Part shown: positions 1 to 8,193 of the stretch, piece by piece | How positions within the stretch are numbered: position 1 is the stretch's first letter | Layout: every line of letters starts with the position of its first letter | Source: Synechococcales cyanobacterium PMM_0003 | GTDB taxonomy: Bacteria; Cyanobacteriota; Cyanobacteriia; Pseudanabaenales; Pseudanabaenaceae | Direction of reading: 5' to 3' | Length of the DNA: 12,673 bases | Assembly: GCA_949128015.1 (NCBI GenBank) | Contig: CASBRC010000213.1 | Location: forward strand, 1 to 12,673 | Program-made: the position numbers and the translations under genes | The notes under the pieces: model-generated | What the model saw: only the letters and a program-made list of their open reading frames with translations | The model's database searches: none | What the model was told of the DNA's origin: nothing

Positions 1-1650
1 CATAATCACCTGTCCACCAATATTTCGTGCGGCGCGTCCGATCGTTTGGATCAGCGATCGCTCTGCCCTTAAGAATCCTTCTTTATCGGCATCAAGAATG
101 GCGACTAAGGAAACTTCAGGTAAATCCAAACCTTCACGCAACAAGTTCACACCAATCAATACATCAAATGTACCGCGCCGTAAATCTTGAAGGATTTCAA
201 TCCGTTCAATAGATTTGATGTCCGAATGTAAATACCGTACCAAAAGATTTCGTTCTTGAAAATAGGTGGTCAAATCTTCCGCCATTTTCTTGGTCAGCGT
301 CGTAATTAGCACCCGTTCCTTGACCTTAATCCGTCCTTGGATTTCATGATACAGGTCATCCACTTGCCCTTCGGTTGGACGCACAAATATTTCTGGATCG
401 ACTACGCCTGTCGGTCTGATAATTTGTTCAACAACTTGTTCAGAAACTTCCATTTCCCAATCCCCAGGAGTTGCCGACACGAAAATGCATTGCTTGACCA
501 TGCCCCAAAACTCATCAGCCTTAAGCGGACGATTATCCGCCGCACTTGGCAATCGAAAACCATGATCGATCAGCGTCATCTTCCTTGCGCGATCGCCGTT
601 ATACATACCGCGAATTTGTGGGATCGAAACATGGGACTCATCGACAATCAACAACCAATCATCTTTGGGGAAATAATCCACTAAACAAGCGGGAGATTCT
701 CCTGCTTCCCGACCTGCCAAATGCCGCGAATAGTTCTCCACACCATTACAAAAACCGACTTCGCTCAATAGTTCTAGATCATATTTTGTGCGTTGCTCTA
801 AACGTTGAGCTTCTAGTAATTTTCCTGCATTAGTTAGCTCTTCCAGCCGAGCTTCCATCTCTTCTCTAATTTCCACACAGGCAATTTCTAAACGATCTTC
901 GGGTGTGACAAAGTGCCGCGCAGGATAGATATTTATAGCTTCTAAACTTTGCAAAATCTCACCTGTAACAGGATCAACATAGCGAATTGCTTCAATCTGA
1001 TCACCAAAAAATTCTACCCGAATCGTGCGATCTTCATAAGCGGGACCAATTTCTAAAATATCACCCTTGACCCGAAATTTACCACGTCCCATTTCTACAT
1101 CGTTACGCTCATATTGCACATTTGTCAGTGCTTTTAGCAATTCTCGCTGATCATATTCCACACCCACACCTAAGGGGATCGAAGCCTTGAGATATTGTTC
1201 AGGAATCCCTAAACCATAGATACAGCTTACCGATGCGACCACAATTACATCTTTGCGCTCAAATAGCGATCGCGTTGCTGAGTGACGCAACATATCGATT
1301 TCATCGTTGATCGAAGCCGTCTTCTCAATATAAGTATCGGTAACAGGAATATAAGCTTCAGGCTGATAGTAATCGTAATAACTAATGAAATATTCAACGG
1401 CGTTATTGGGGAAAAATTCGCGCAATTCATTACAAAGTTGAGCTGCTAAGGTTTTGTTGTGAGCGAGAACCAAAGTCGGCTTTTGATATTTTGCGATCGC
1501 ATTAGCAACAGTCATGGTTTTGCCTGTTCCCGTCGCACCCAGAAGGGTCTGGTAATGCATTCCTTTTTGCAATCCGTCAAATAATTGGGCGATCGCTTTG
1601 GGTTGATCGGCGGTGGGCTGCCAAGGTGTACGGATGTCGAACATTGCCAT
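1..1650 (-). CDS. uvrB: UvrB, excinuclease ABC subunit B (3' end cut off by the window)
   Basis: UvrB is the DNA-damage verification helicase of nucleotide excision repair. It is loaded with UvrA and then recruits UvrC for incision. 550 codons are present. Visible motifs are Walker A GATGTGKT at residues 38-45, the damage-probing beta-hairpin [10 protein letters not shown] at 91-100, the DESH box and, at the window edge, motif [11 protein letters not shown]. The family is usually about 665-675 residues, so roughly 115-120 residues, including the UvrC-binding UVR motif, lie outside. The first ATG, at 1650, gives [13 protein letters not shown]; a second ATG two codons later is equally possible because there is no clear Shine-Dalgarno. 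It follows the SNF2 locus but is separated from it by two long hairpins and has its own likely promoter at 1695-1703. I see no LexA-type operator. Identity is very secure. Confidence 0.97.
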   Translation of the reverse strand, partial: MAMFDIRTPWQPTADQPKAIAQLFDGLQKGMHYQTLLGATGTGKTMTVANAIAKYQKPTLVLAHNKTLAAQLCNELREFFPNNAVEYFISYYDYYQPEAYIPVTDTYIEKTASINDEIDMLRHSATRSLFERKDVIVVASVSCIYGLGIPEQYLKASIPLGVGVEYDQRELLKALTNVQYERNDVEMGRGKFRVKGDILEIGPAYEDRTIRVEFFGDQIEAIRYVDPVTGEILQSLEAINIYPARHFVTPEDRLEIACVEIREEMEARLEELTNAGKLLEAQRLEQRTKYDLELLSEVGFCNGVENYSRHLAGREAGESPACLVDYFPKDDWLLIVDESHVSIPQIRGMYNGDRARKMTLIDHGFRLPSAADNRPLKADEFWGMVKQCIFVSATPGDWEMEVSEQVVEQIIRPTGVVDPEIFVRPTEGQVDDLYHEIQGRIKVKERVLITTLTKKMAEDLTTYFQERNLLVRYLHSDIKSIERIEILQDLRRGTFDVLIGVNLLREGLDLPEVSLVAILDADKEGFLRAERSLIQTIGRAARNIGGQVIM

Positions 1651-1694
1651 GAGCTTAGGAGTTATTGAGGACGTGATTAAAATCAGCGATCCTT

Positions 1695-1703
1695 ATCATA
1701 ACA
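1695..1703 (-). promoter_or_regulatory. Possible extended -10 promoter of uvrB
   Basis: On the minus strand TGT-TATGAT (TGn plus a near-consensus -10 hexamer) lies about 45 nt before the uvrB start codon. No good -35 is visible. The -35 position would fall inside or beside the palindrome at 1707-1767. Prediction from motif match only. Confidence 0.4.
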
Positions 1704-1706
1704 AAC

Positions 1707-1767
1707 GAACCATAGTAAAATTTTTGAAAGGGTTGCAAAGCAACCCTTTCAAAAATTTTACTGGTTC
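1707..1767. repeat. Long inverted repeat between SNF2 gene and uvrB (second of a tandem pair)
   Basis: The arms 1715-1736 and 1740-1761 pair perfectly around a 3-nt loop AAA (centre GCAAAGC). After a 2-nt bulge the pairing continues with gaacca (1707-1712) against tggttc (1762-1767). GC-rich near the loop and A/T-rich outside. It sits just upstream of the likely uvrB -10 box and could act as a second terminator for the SNF2 unit or as a cruciform at the uvrB promoter. Confidence 0.85.
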
Positions 1768-1769
1768 TG

Positions 1770-1820
1770 AACCAAAAAATTTGTGTCGCACGCTGTGCGT
1801 GCGACACAAATTTTTTGGTT
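1770..1820. terminator. Perfect 24-bp inverted repeat just after the SNF2 helicase stop; probable terminator
   Basis: The arms 1770-1793 and 1797-1820 are perfect reverse complements with loop TGT (ACA on the minus strand). The repeat begins 2 nt after the SNF2 stop codon. Read on the minus strand, the second arm carries an internal run of six T, so it can act as an intrinsic terminator, although the T run is inside the stem rather than after it. It abuts the neighbouring palindrome through ggttctgaacc. Confidence 0.65.
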
Positions 1821-1822
1821 TT

Positions 1823-3829
1823 CTAAATCTCATTAATCAATTGCAGCAACGCATCAGTTGTCACCTTACCGCTCATGTCTGTACCTTCCAGCAAGCTATC
1901 CGCGAGATCGCGCTTATGAGCGTGTAAATCGACAATCTTCTCTTCGATCGTTCCCTTGGCAACAAGGCGATAAATCGTGACGGGGCGCTTCTGACCGATG
2001 CGATGGGCGCGATCGCTAGCTTGATCCTCCACCGCAGGGTTCCACCAAGGGTCCATGTGGATTACATAATCCGCCGCCGTGAGATTTAGCCCCGTACCGC
2101 CAGCTTTGAGGCTGATCAAGAAGACATCACCCTCACCTGCTTGGAAGGCTTCCACCCGCTTTTTGCGGTCTTTGGCAGGGGTGCTGCCATCGAGATATTG
2201 ATAGCTGATTTTTTGCGAATCTAGATAATCGCGAATGATATGTAGATGATCGACAAATTGGCTAAATACCAGCGCTTTGTGTTTGTTGTCTATAAGTTCG
2301 CTGACCACTTCACCAAAAAGCTGAAGCTTAGAACTCGGTAAAGGGATATCAGGTCTGACGAGCTTGGTATTGCAGCAAGCGCGACGTAACTTCATGATTT
2401 CTGCGAGAACTTGTAGATGCTTTTGTCCTGCTTGGGCTTCACTACCGCTTAGTTTTGCGATCGCATCGCGTCTTAGAGCTTCATAAAAGGCTAGTTCTTC
2501 TTTGGTGAGTTCCACTTGCAGAGTTACTTCTGTGCGCGATGGTAACTCCTTCAGCACTTGGTTTTTGGTGCGGCGGAGAATGAATGGTTGAATTAATTTT
2601 TTCAATTGATTGCGGGCTTCTTTATCCTGCGATCGCTCGATCGGATTAGCATAATTCGTATTGAAGTTATCAAGGGAGCCAAGCAAACCGGGATTAATAA
2701 ACCTAAATAGATTCCATAGTTCGCCGAGATGATTCTCGATTGGTGTTCCTGTAGTAATCAATTTGAAGCCGCTTTGCAAGTTCATCGCTGCTTGCGATCG
2801 CTTAGTTGCGGTATTTTTGATTGCTTGGGCTTCGTCTAGGACAACAGTTTGCCATTCCACCTTGGCAAGCATTTCGGCAACCTCTTCCTGCTGCAATAGT
2901 CCATAGCTACAGATCACGATGTCAAAGGGCTGGAGATTATCTAATACCTTTTGGCGATCGCCTGTGCCGAACACAATCACATTCAAGGTTGGTGCAAATT
3001 TAGCGACTTCACCAATCCAGTTCATACAGACTGATGTTGGCGCGACAATCATCGTTGCACCTTGAGGCGCACGGGTCAAAATCAACGCTAAAGCTTGCAA
3101 GGTTTTACCTAAGCCCATATCATCAGCTAAGCAAGCGCCAACGCCCCAATGGGCAAGCCTTGCTAACCACTCAAAGCCTTCAATTTGGTAATCACGCAGT
3201 TCTGCTTGTAAGGTCGAGGGTAATTGCGGCTCGAAGTTACGCATCTCTTTGATTTTCTTGACATGCGCTTTCCAATGCTTGTCAACCTTGAGATCATCAA
3301 TTTCATCGACAAAATCCTCTAGAGCTAGAGCAGCTAAGGGATGAAATCTTGTGCCTTTGCCATGCTTTTCGGATAAGCGACGGAACTCATCTAGACGTTG
3401 ACGAAACTGATGAGTGAGAGCAATAAACTGACCATCACCGAGGGGAATAAATCGGCTAGGTGTTTTGTCTAAAAGTTCTAATAAGCGTTGCATATCTAGC
3501 ACTTTATCTTCGCCCAATCTCAACTCGCCTTCAGTCTCAAACCAGTCGCGACTTTGATTGATCGACATCCGAAAATCGCCAAAATCGGCACGATGGCTAA
3601 TTCGCATTCTCTCGCCTTCTGGCCATTCCAAGATAATGCGATCGCCTAAAGCCTGTAGCTCTAGCAATAACTCTAGGCAGAACTCTGGATCATCAACTGT
3701 CCATTCGCTCTCCTGCTCTTCATAATTGCCAAGGGTCAGACAAGCGGCGATCGCTTCATTGGCAAGTTTTTTCTCTTCTTTAAGATTGCGAGTTGTTTGC
3801 AAGCGCTTACCCTCGATCTCGGCTAGCAC
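1823..3829 (-). CDS. SNF2-family DNA helicase/ATPase, C-terminal portion of a frame-split gene
   Basis: Swi2/Snf2-type (RapA/HepA-like) double-stranded-DNA translocase engine. Residue numbers follow the 668-residue reading from GTG at 3829. The start of the ATPase domain is LRDYQIEGFEWL at 211-222, Walker A is DDMGLGKT at 236-243 and motif II is DEAQ at 332-335. Then come TGTPIEN, FILRRTK, the second RecA lobe (VFSQF), LKAGGTGLNL and motif VI with DRAHRIGQ. The ATPase appears complete and intact. The GTG start has no convincing Shine-Dalgarno and falls inside a conserved stretch. In-frame codons upstream, back to about 3879, read LTNAGAYYRPGTGGTT, which I believe belongs to the protein. This is therefore most likely the second half of one long protein with the 3823-6042 reading frame. 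The precise cellular role is unknown; possibilities include nucleoprotein or transcription-complex remodelling. Confidence 0.9.
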   Translation of the reverse strand: MLAEIEGKRLQTTRNLKEEKKLANEAIAACLTLGNYEEQESEWTVDDPEFCLELLLELQALGDRIILEWPEGERMRISHRADFGDFRMSINQSRDWFETEGELRLGEDKVLDMQRLLELLDKTPSRFIPLGDGQFIALTHQFRQRLDEFRRLSEKHGKGTRFHPLAALALEDFVDEIDDLKVDKHWKAHVKKIKEMRNFEPQLPSTLQAELRDYQIEGFEWLARLAHWGVGACLADDMGLGKTLQALALILTRAPQGATMIVAPTSVCMNWIGEVAKFAPTLNVIVFGTGDRQKVLDNLQPFDIVICSYGLLQQEEVAEMLAKVEWQTVVLDEAQAIKNTATKRSQAAMNLQSGFKLITTGTPIENHLGELWNLFRFINPGLLGSLDNFNTNYANPIERSQDKEARNQLKKLIQPFILRRTKNQVLKELPSRTEVTLQVELTKEELAFYEALRRDAIAKLSGSEAQAGQKHLQVLAEIMKLRRACCNTKLVRPDIPLPSSKLQLFGEVVSELIDNKHKALVFSQFVDHLHIIRDYLDSQKISYQYLDGSTPAKDRKKRVEAFQAGEGDVFLISLKAGGTGLNLTAADYVIHMDPWWNPAVEDQASDRAHRIGQKRPVTIYRLVAKGTIEEKIVDLHAHKRDLADSLLEGTDMSGKVTTDALLQLINEI

Positions 3830-6042
3830 GGTCGTACCGCCAGTTCCTGGTCGATAGTAAGCTCCCGCATTTGTAAGGGACGAGCTAGTACCGCCACTTT
3901 TAGACCATCACCCGCAGGTAAAATATGCACATGGGGCTTGCTGTCCGATGGGACTTCCTCGGCATCACTTACACCACCGCCGATATCAGAATGCACCGTC
4001 ACAATCGAAGATATGCCATGAATCGCCGCCAGAACCTTATCCTTAGCAGCCACAGGAATTTCTAAGCGGTTTTTCTTGCCAAGGATTTCGGTAATGCGAC
4101 GATGGGACTCATTTACCTGTATGACTTTTAAGCGCGTGGGGCTTTCTTTGGTGACAACAAAATTTTGTCCATCCTTTAACTGAGGTGAAAACTCTAAAAA
4201 CAGGCGATCACTTTTCCCTGCTTTGACCAGTAACTCTGGCTCCCCCTTGACGATATCGACACGAGTTGTCGGCGAATCCTCCCAAAAAACTAATGGATGT
4301 CCTACTAAGGCGCAGATCGTATCTTCGTCAAATTCATATTGACTCTGCCCGTAGTATCCATGATAGGAATAGACCTGCACATGGGAACAAACAACCATAT
4401 CCTGCGGAGTCATATAGGGGAAATCATGCACGGATTCTTTTAATCGCTTAACCGCAATATTTCGCCCCGCACTCCATACACCCTTGGCATTAATTTTCTG
4501 TTCTCTCGGCTGAATCGTGCATAATCCCTTATTAAAAGTAATAAACCATACCAATCGTTGCGGTGAAATTTTGGCTGACTTTGATTGTTCCTGTGGTGAT
4601 TGGCTTAGGTTTAGTAGAGCATTGAGACTTAACTCCCAAGTTTCTTGAGGACGAATCAAATTGACAATAGTGGAAATTTGATTTGCTTGGCGTAATTTTT
4701 GAGCATGTTTTTGATGGATAGAATTAGGAGCAAGTTCTCCAAGCAATTCTGCTGCTTCCATAGATAGCCAATGATATTCAGCATTAACCGATTGTTTGAG
4801 TAATGGTTCCAGAATTTTTGGCAATTCGATTCTTGCTTTTTCGGGATTTACCCAATATAGACAAAGGGCGCTAAAAAAAGCTTCAAGACAATGACTTTCA
4901 GTATGATTATGAATATATTCACTGCTGAGCAAGTCTTTTTGAGGGATATCCCCCAATTGAAACTTCAAAACCTTCTGTAGTCGGCTATAGGTAACTTGTA
5001 ACCAATGGTTGGTCTGCTTTGCCATGATCGCCGTGTAACCTTCGGCTTCGCGCATACACTCGACAGTACCTTCTTGAATTAACGCCAGTATAAAAAATAG
5101 TCCCGCTTCACCGCTGAAGTAAACTTGACGCTTGCCTGTAGCTTTTTTGATCATCTTCAGGGATTGCCGAAACTGCCCGATCGCAAATTCGCGATCGCCT
5201 TTCAGAAAATACAGCCAAGCCAGTAATGCATCCCCAGCATTTTTGTGGCTACTAGATAAGCGATCGTAAGCTGATTGAGCAGTCTGCAAATTACCACGCA
5301 GTAAACTCTGTTCCATCAAAACTAGTAGAGACGGCTCTGTACAACGATCGCCATTTTCTTGAAATCCTCTTAGTAAGAGTGTAAAGGCTTCATCAGTTGA
5401 CTTGAGCTTTAGCATTCCATTGGTTAAAATTGTTGCTAGAGCAATTTCATAAAACTCTGGATTTAAAGTCTGGAACCATTCAACATCAAAGTGATTACTA
5501 CAGACTTGATACAAGATTGATTCTAAGGTGATCTTCTGTTGTGAATAGCCAAAACGATAAAAGTCTTCAAACTGCTTAGCAACAAATTGAATATCTTGGC
5601 GATAAATGCCGATCCTCACTTCACGAATAAACTGTGATTCACTCCTGAAAGTTCGTGAGTCAGTTCTTCCGTAAGATGGGACAGGGATTTGTAATTCGAT
5701 CACAGTGACGATCTTCTCGAATTGTCCTGACTTAACCGCATCGCGCATGACAATGTCGATTAGATGCGGGTGGCATTGCGTGCCTTGAGAACGATCTTGC
5801 GTGAGTAGTTTTAATTTTAAAAACCGATCAATATATCCTTTGAGACTAATATCAGTAAAGTGCTTATTATCTTTGTCTTTAAGTCCAAGCTGAAGCAAAC
5901 AATCAAAATATATGCTGCGATTAATTGGCTCATATGCGATCGCAAAAATCTGGATCATCTGTCGCTCTAGCAATGACAACTTGTTATAAATTGTGATCAG
6001 GTTGTCGTAGAGTTTGGCAGAAGCAGATAGGGAATCAGGCAT
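3823..6042 (-). CDS. N-terminal portion of the frame-split SNF2-family protein
   Basis: 739 codons are read from ATG at 6042, with no evident Shine-Dalgarno. The first ~500 residues are helix-rich and look like winged-helix followed by TPR-like repeats, with no enzymatic motif that I recognise. Residues from about 510 to 720 look beta-rich and lead to VHILPAGDGLKVAVLARP. As I recall the family, cyanobacterial SNF2 proteins of about 1400 residues carry such an N-terminal region directly fused to the helicase. After P722 the reading frame appears to go wrong: the last 17 residues (L723-C739) are an out-of-frame tail ending at a TAG that overlaps the start of the next frame by 7 nt. I therefore treat it as half a gene. 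A coupled two-protein arrangement, with reinitiation at the GTGCTAG overlap, is the alternative. The function of this region alone cannot be stated. Confidence 0.8.
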   Translation of the reverse strand: MPDSLSASAKLYDNLITIYNKLSLLERQMIQIFAIAYEPINRSIYFDCLLQLGLKDKDNKHFTDISLKGYIDRFLKLKLLTQDRSQGTQCHPHLIDIVMRDAVKSGQFEKIVTVIELQIPVPSYGRTDSRTFRSESQFIREVRIGIYRQDIQFVAKQFEDFYRFGYSQQKITLESILYQVCSNHFDVEWFQTLNPEFYEIALATILTNGMLKLKSTDEAFTLLLRGFQENGDRCTEPSLLVLMEQSLLRGNLQTAQSAYDRLSSSHKNAGDALLAWLYFLKGDREFAIGQFRQSLKMIKKATGKRQVYFSGEAGLFFILALIQEGTVECMREAEGYTAIMAKQTNHWLQVTYSRLQKVLKFQLGDIPQKDLLSSEYIHNHTESHCLEAFFSALCLYWVNPEKARIELPKILEPLLKQSVNAEYHWLSMEAAELLGELAPNSIHQKHAQKLRQANQISTIVNLIRPQETWELSLNALLNLSQSPQEQSKSAKISPQRLVWFITFNKGLCTIQPREQKINAKGVWSAGRNIAVKRLKESVHDFPYMTPQDMVVCSHVQVYSYHGYYGQSQYEFDEDTICALVGHPLVFWEDSPTTRVDIVKGEPELLVKAGKSDRLFLEFSPQLKDGQNFVVTKESPTRLKVIQVNESHRRITEILGKKNRLEIPVAAKDKVLAAIHGISSIVTVHSDIGGGVSDAEEVPSDSKPHVHILPAGDGLKVAVLARPLQMRELTIDQELAVRPC
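3871..3885 (-). other. Apparent -1 frame disruption in the SNF2 gene
   Basis: On the minus strand the upper frame reads GCT CGT CCC TTA and goes to a stop. Re-reading one C (CCC then CTT ACA AAT GCG GGA) gives LARP-LTNAGAYYRPGTGGTTVLAEIEG without a stop and joins the helicase frame. One missing C in the CCC run at 3877-3879 explains it. The site does not match a classical X-XXY-YYZ slippery heptamer. It may be a mutation, a sequencing error or, less likely, recoding. Confidence 0.7.
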
Positions 6043-6151
6043 ATCTAGAGGTTTGGATTATTAGATAAATTGGCGATTATTGGCAACAAAACGTGTTAAG
6101 GACATTTTTTCTAATATTGCCAGATGTTTATTTTAACAAAAATCTGAATTT

Positions 6152-6181
6152 ATCATACTTTGCTGAGACTAGGTATAGCAA
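6152..6181 (-). promoter_or_regulatory. Possible sigma70-type promoter of the SNF2 locus
   Basis: On the minus strand TTGCTA (6176-6181) and TATGAT (6152-6157) are separated by 18 nt, about 110 nt before the ATG at 6042. The A/T-rich leader from 6043 to 6150 holds no ORF or strong fold that I can see. Motif match only. Confidence 0.35.
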
Positions 6182-6192
6182 TTCTCATGATG

Positions 6193-6235
6193 GAAATTGA
6201 TTTTTTGAAAGGTAGCCTCTCAAAAAACCAATTTC
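6193..6235. repeat. Imperfect inverted repeat overlapping its neighbour
   Basis: The arms 6193-6212 and 6216-6235 pair with two mismatches around loop TAG. Its right arm (ccaatttc, 6228-6235) is also the left outer arm of the palindrome at 6225-6281, so the two folds exclude each other. Confidence 0.75.
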
Positions 6236-6281
6236 GGGGGTTTGCAGCACGCTAGCGTGCTGCAAACCCCGAAACTGGTTT
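6225..6281. terminator. Long palindrome after the 73-residue gene; probable terminator
   Basis: It is centred on cacgctagcgtg with essentially no loop. The arms 6225-6253 and 6254-6281 pair over 27 positions with one bulged G (6236) and one mismatch (6231/6275). It starts 15 nt after the stop codon of the small gene. In the minus direction the far end runs into T-rich sequence (ggtttttt), which is compatible with intrinsic termination. Confidence 0.65.
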
Positions 6282-6296
6282 AGCTGCTGTTTGTGG

Positions 6297-6518
6297 CTAG
6301 TAGCTATCAGTTTTACTAACTGTGGTATTAATTAGTTGTTGATTTGCTTGATTGAGACGATCAGCGATCGCTTCGCGAACATCACAGTTAATAGCTGAGT
6401 CGGCGAGAACTTCCTGAGCCATTTCACGATAGACCGCACTAGTTGTGAGGTCTACTTGATCAAGTTGCTTGAGATTTTCATAGACAGTCTCAGGCGACAC
6501 TGACACATTACTTTCCAT
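6297..6518 (-). CDS. Small hypothetical protein, 73 residues
   Basis: I do not recognise the family. The protein is soluble and acidic, probably mostly helical, with one Cys (C45), no membrane segment and no signal peptide. The coding call rests on a very good Shine-Dalgarno: AAGGA 7 nt before the ATG at 6518. A full-length frame, a HIP1 site inside the frame and its position between two hairpins, like the other genes here, also support it. It is separated from gltD by 125 nt containing two inverted repeats, so it is probably its own unit or depends on read-through from gltD. No function can be assigned from context. Confidence 0.7.
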   Translation of the reverse strand: MESNVSVSPETVYENLKQLDQVDLTTSAVYREMAQEVLADSAINCDVREAIADRLNQANQQLINTTVSKTDSY

Positions 6519-6561
6519 AATTTATTCCTTAAGTTACAGCCTATTGAGGCTTTAAAGGGTA

Positions 6562-6612
6562 CAGAGGAACCTGTAAAACTGCCGCTTTGCGGCAGTTTTA
6601 CAGGTTCCTCTG
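6562..6612. repeat. Perfect 24-bp inverted repeat between gltD and the small gene
   Basis: The arms 6562-6585 and 6589-6612 are perfect reverse complements with loop TTT (GCAAAGC centre on the minus strand). It is the second hairpin after gltD and lies about 45 nt before the small gene's ATG. No T tract follows it in the minus direction, so a plain intrinsic-terminator role is not obvious. Confidence 0.85.
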
Positions 6613-6621
6613 GGTTTTCCG

Positions 6622-6638
6622 ACAGCGCAAGGCGCTGT
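6622..6638. terminator. Short GC-rich hairpin after gltD
   Basis: acagcgc-AAG-gcgctgt forms a perfect 7-bp stem that begins 5 nt after the gltD stop codon. On the minus strand it is followed by GGAAAACCC rather than a T run. Terminator or 3'-end RNA stabiliser. Confidence 0.5.
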
Positions 6639-6643
6639 ATGAC

Positions 6644-8128
6644 CTAGGGTAAATCTGTATTACCCATAAGATAGCGATCGCATTCACGAGCCGCACCACG
6701 ACCTTCGTTAATCGCCCAAACGATTAAGCTCTGACCACGGCGACAGTCTCCTGCTGCGAAGACACTAGAAAGACTAGTGGTAAATTGACCATGGTTTGCT
6801 TTAACATTGCTACGGGGATCTCGTTCCACGGCTAGAGAATCAAGTAAAGGCTGCTCAGGGCCGAGAAAACCCATTGCCAGTAGTACGATCTGAGCAGGAA
6901 TCACCTTCTCAGTACCAGCTACTTGCTTAGGAATGAACTGACCTTTATCGTTTCGCTCCCATTGCACTTGGACGGTATGGACAGCTTTGACCTGACCATT
7001 TTCGTCTCCTTCGATCTTAGTTGCCGTGGTGATATAAGCTCTGGGATCGTCACCAAACTTTGCACTTGCCTCTTCCTGCCCATAGTCCATCTTGTAGACT
7101 TTTGGCCATTCGGGCCATGGATTGTCCTTGGCGCGGGTTAGTGGAGGCTTAGGCATAATTTCTAACTGAACGACGCTATTACAGCCATGACGGATCGATG
7201 TGCCAACGCAGTCAGTGCCCGTATCACCACCGCCGATAATTACGACATCTTTGCCTTGAGCAGAAATGAAGTCATTCCCTGATTCACCGTTGAGAACTGC
7301 CTTAGTATTCGCAGTCAGGAATTCCATCGCAAAATGAATGCCTTTGAACTCGCGTCCTTCGATACTTAAATCACGGGGCTTAGTTGCACCTGTGCAAATA
7401 ACAACAGCATCAAATTCTTTGAGCAAATCTTCCGCAGGAAGATCTTTGCCAATCTCAGTATTACAGATAAATTTCACGCCCTCTTGCTCAAGAATATTCA
7501 AGCGGCGCAATACCACTTTCTCCTTGTCCAGCTTCATGTTGGGAATGCCATACATCAGTAAGCCTCCCGCGCGATCGGCACGTTCGTAAACTGTTACCCA
7601 ATGTCCTGCTTTATTAAGTTGAGCGGCGGCACTCAATCCTGCGGGACCAGAACCAATCACAGCAACTTTTTTGCCCGTGCGCTTAGCAGGTGGTTCGGGG
7701 ACGATCCAGCCTTCTTCCCAGCCTTTGTCAATAATCGAGTATTCGATATTTTTGATCGTGACAGGCGGATTGGTGATTCCTAGTACACAGGAGCCTTCAC
7801 ATGGAGCGGGACAGACGCGACCTGTGAATTCGGGGAAATTATTGGTTTTATGAAGGCGATCAAGGGCTTCGCGCCATAATCCGCGATATACCAAGTCGTT
7901 CCATTCGGGAATCAGGTTATTGACTGGACAACCGCTCGCCATGCCACTGATCAGATTGCCTGTATGACAAAATGGTGTGCCACAGTCCATACATCTTGCC
8001 CCCTGTGTACGGAGATTCTCATCGGGCATATGTACATGAAATTCATCCCAATTTTTGATGCGATCGCTTGGTAGTATTTCCGTCGGTGCTTCGCGAAGGT
8101 ACTCAATAAATCCTGTCGGTTTTCCCAT
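6644..8128 (-). CDS. gltD: Glutamate synthase small subunit (GltD), NAD(P)H-dependent
   Basis: GltD is the FAD and Fe-S flavoprotein that takes electrons from NAD(P)H and passes them to the large GltB subunit, which makes two glutamates from glutamine and 2-oxoglutarate. This is the GOGAT step of ammonium assimilation. At 494 residues it has the normal length. Fe-S cysteines are seen at 46, 49, 54 and 67 and at 106, 110 and 114. The FAD-binding GSGPAG is at 159-164 with acidic E182, the NAD(P)H-binding GGGDTG is at 299-304, and the C-terminal FAD motif is [12 protein letters not shown]. The start [13 protein letters not shown] is the usual one; only a weak AAGAA lies upstream. gltB is not adjacent in this window. 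A TATAAT at 8162-8167 overlaps the preceding hairpin. I see no NtcA box (GTA-N8-TAC) nearby. Confidence 0.95.
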   Translation of the reverse strand: MGKPTGFIEYLREAPTEILPSDRIKNWDEFHVHMPDENLRTQGARCMDCGTPFCHTGNLISGMASGCPVNNLIPEWNDLVYRGLWREALDRLHKTNNFPEFTGRVCPAPCEGSCVLGITNPPVTIKNIEYSIIDKGWEEGWIVPEPPAKRTGKKVAVIGSGPAGLSAAAQLNKAGHWVTVYERADRAGGLLMYGIPNMKLDKEKVVLRRLNILEQEGVKFICNTEIGKDLPAEDLLKEFDAVVICTGATKPRDLSIEGREFKGIHFAMEFLTANTKAVLNGESGNDFISAQGKDVVIIGGGDTGTDCVGTSIRHGCNSVVQLEIMPKPPLTRAKDNPWPEWPKVYKMDYGQEEASAKFGDDPRAYITTATKIEGDENGQVKAVHTVQVQWERNDKGQFIPKQVAGTEKVIPAQIVLLAMGFLGPEQPLLDSLAVERDPRSNVKANHGQFTTSLSSVFAAGDCRRGQSLIVWAINEGRGAARECDRYLMGNTDLP

Positions 8129-8161
8129 ATATATTTCTTAATTCAAATTCTATATTTAAAT

Positions 8162-8167
8162 ATTATA
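8162..8167 (-). promoter_or_regulatory. Possible -10 box of gltD
   Basis: A consensus TATAAT on the minus strand lies about 33 nt before the gltD ATG. It overlaps the outer base pairs of the hairpin at 8163-8191, so any -35 would lie inside the palindrome; the best candidate there, TATAAG, is poor. Confidence 0.3.
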
Positions 8168-8191
8168 AGCGTCGCTATGCGACGCTTATAA
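8163..8191. terminator. Perfect 13-bp hairpin between the EF-hand-like gene and gltD
   Basis: The arms 8163-8175 and 8179-8191 match perfectly with loop TAT (centre GCTATGC). It starts 2 nt after the stop codon of the upstream gene and is the only inverted repeat at that boundary. The minus-strand side continues into A/T-rich sequence. Probable terminator, also touching the gltD promoter region. Confidence 0.6.
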
Positions 8192-8193
8192 GT

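Noticed and set aside
1613..1927. Plus-strand frame of 104 codons over the uvrB/SNF2 gap
   Set aside because: It reads through both palindromes and the antisense of two real genes, has no ribosome binding site and no recognisable content.
3895..3905. Programmed -1 frameshift at CTA AAA GTG in the SNF2 gene
   Set aside because: Lys-tRNA slippage is possible, but it would replace VAVLARP, which looks like genuine protein, with SGGTSSS; a lost C further downstream fits better.
6170..6235. MITE or insertion-sequence end at tatagcaattctcatgatgg
   Set aside because: It resembles ends of small cyanobacterial elements, but I find no matching opposite end, target duplication or transposase.
8129..8193. 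Nitrogen-control elements (NtcA box or glutamine-sensing RNA) before gltD
   Set aside because: No GTA-N8-TAC is seen, and the 65-nt gap is too short and too occupied by the hairpin for a known riboswitch.
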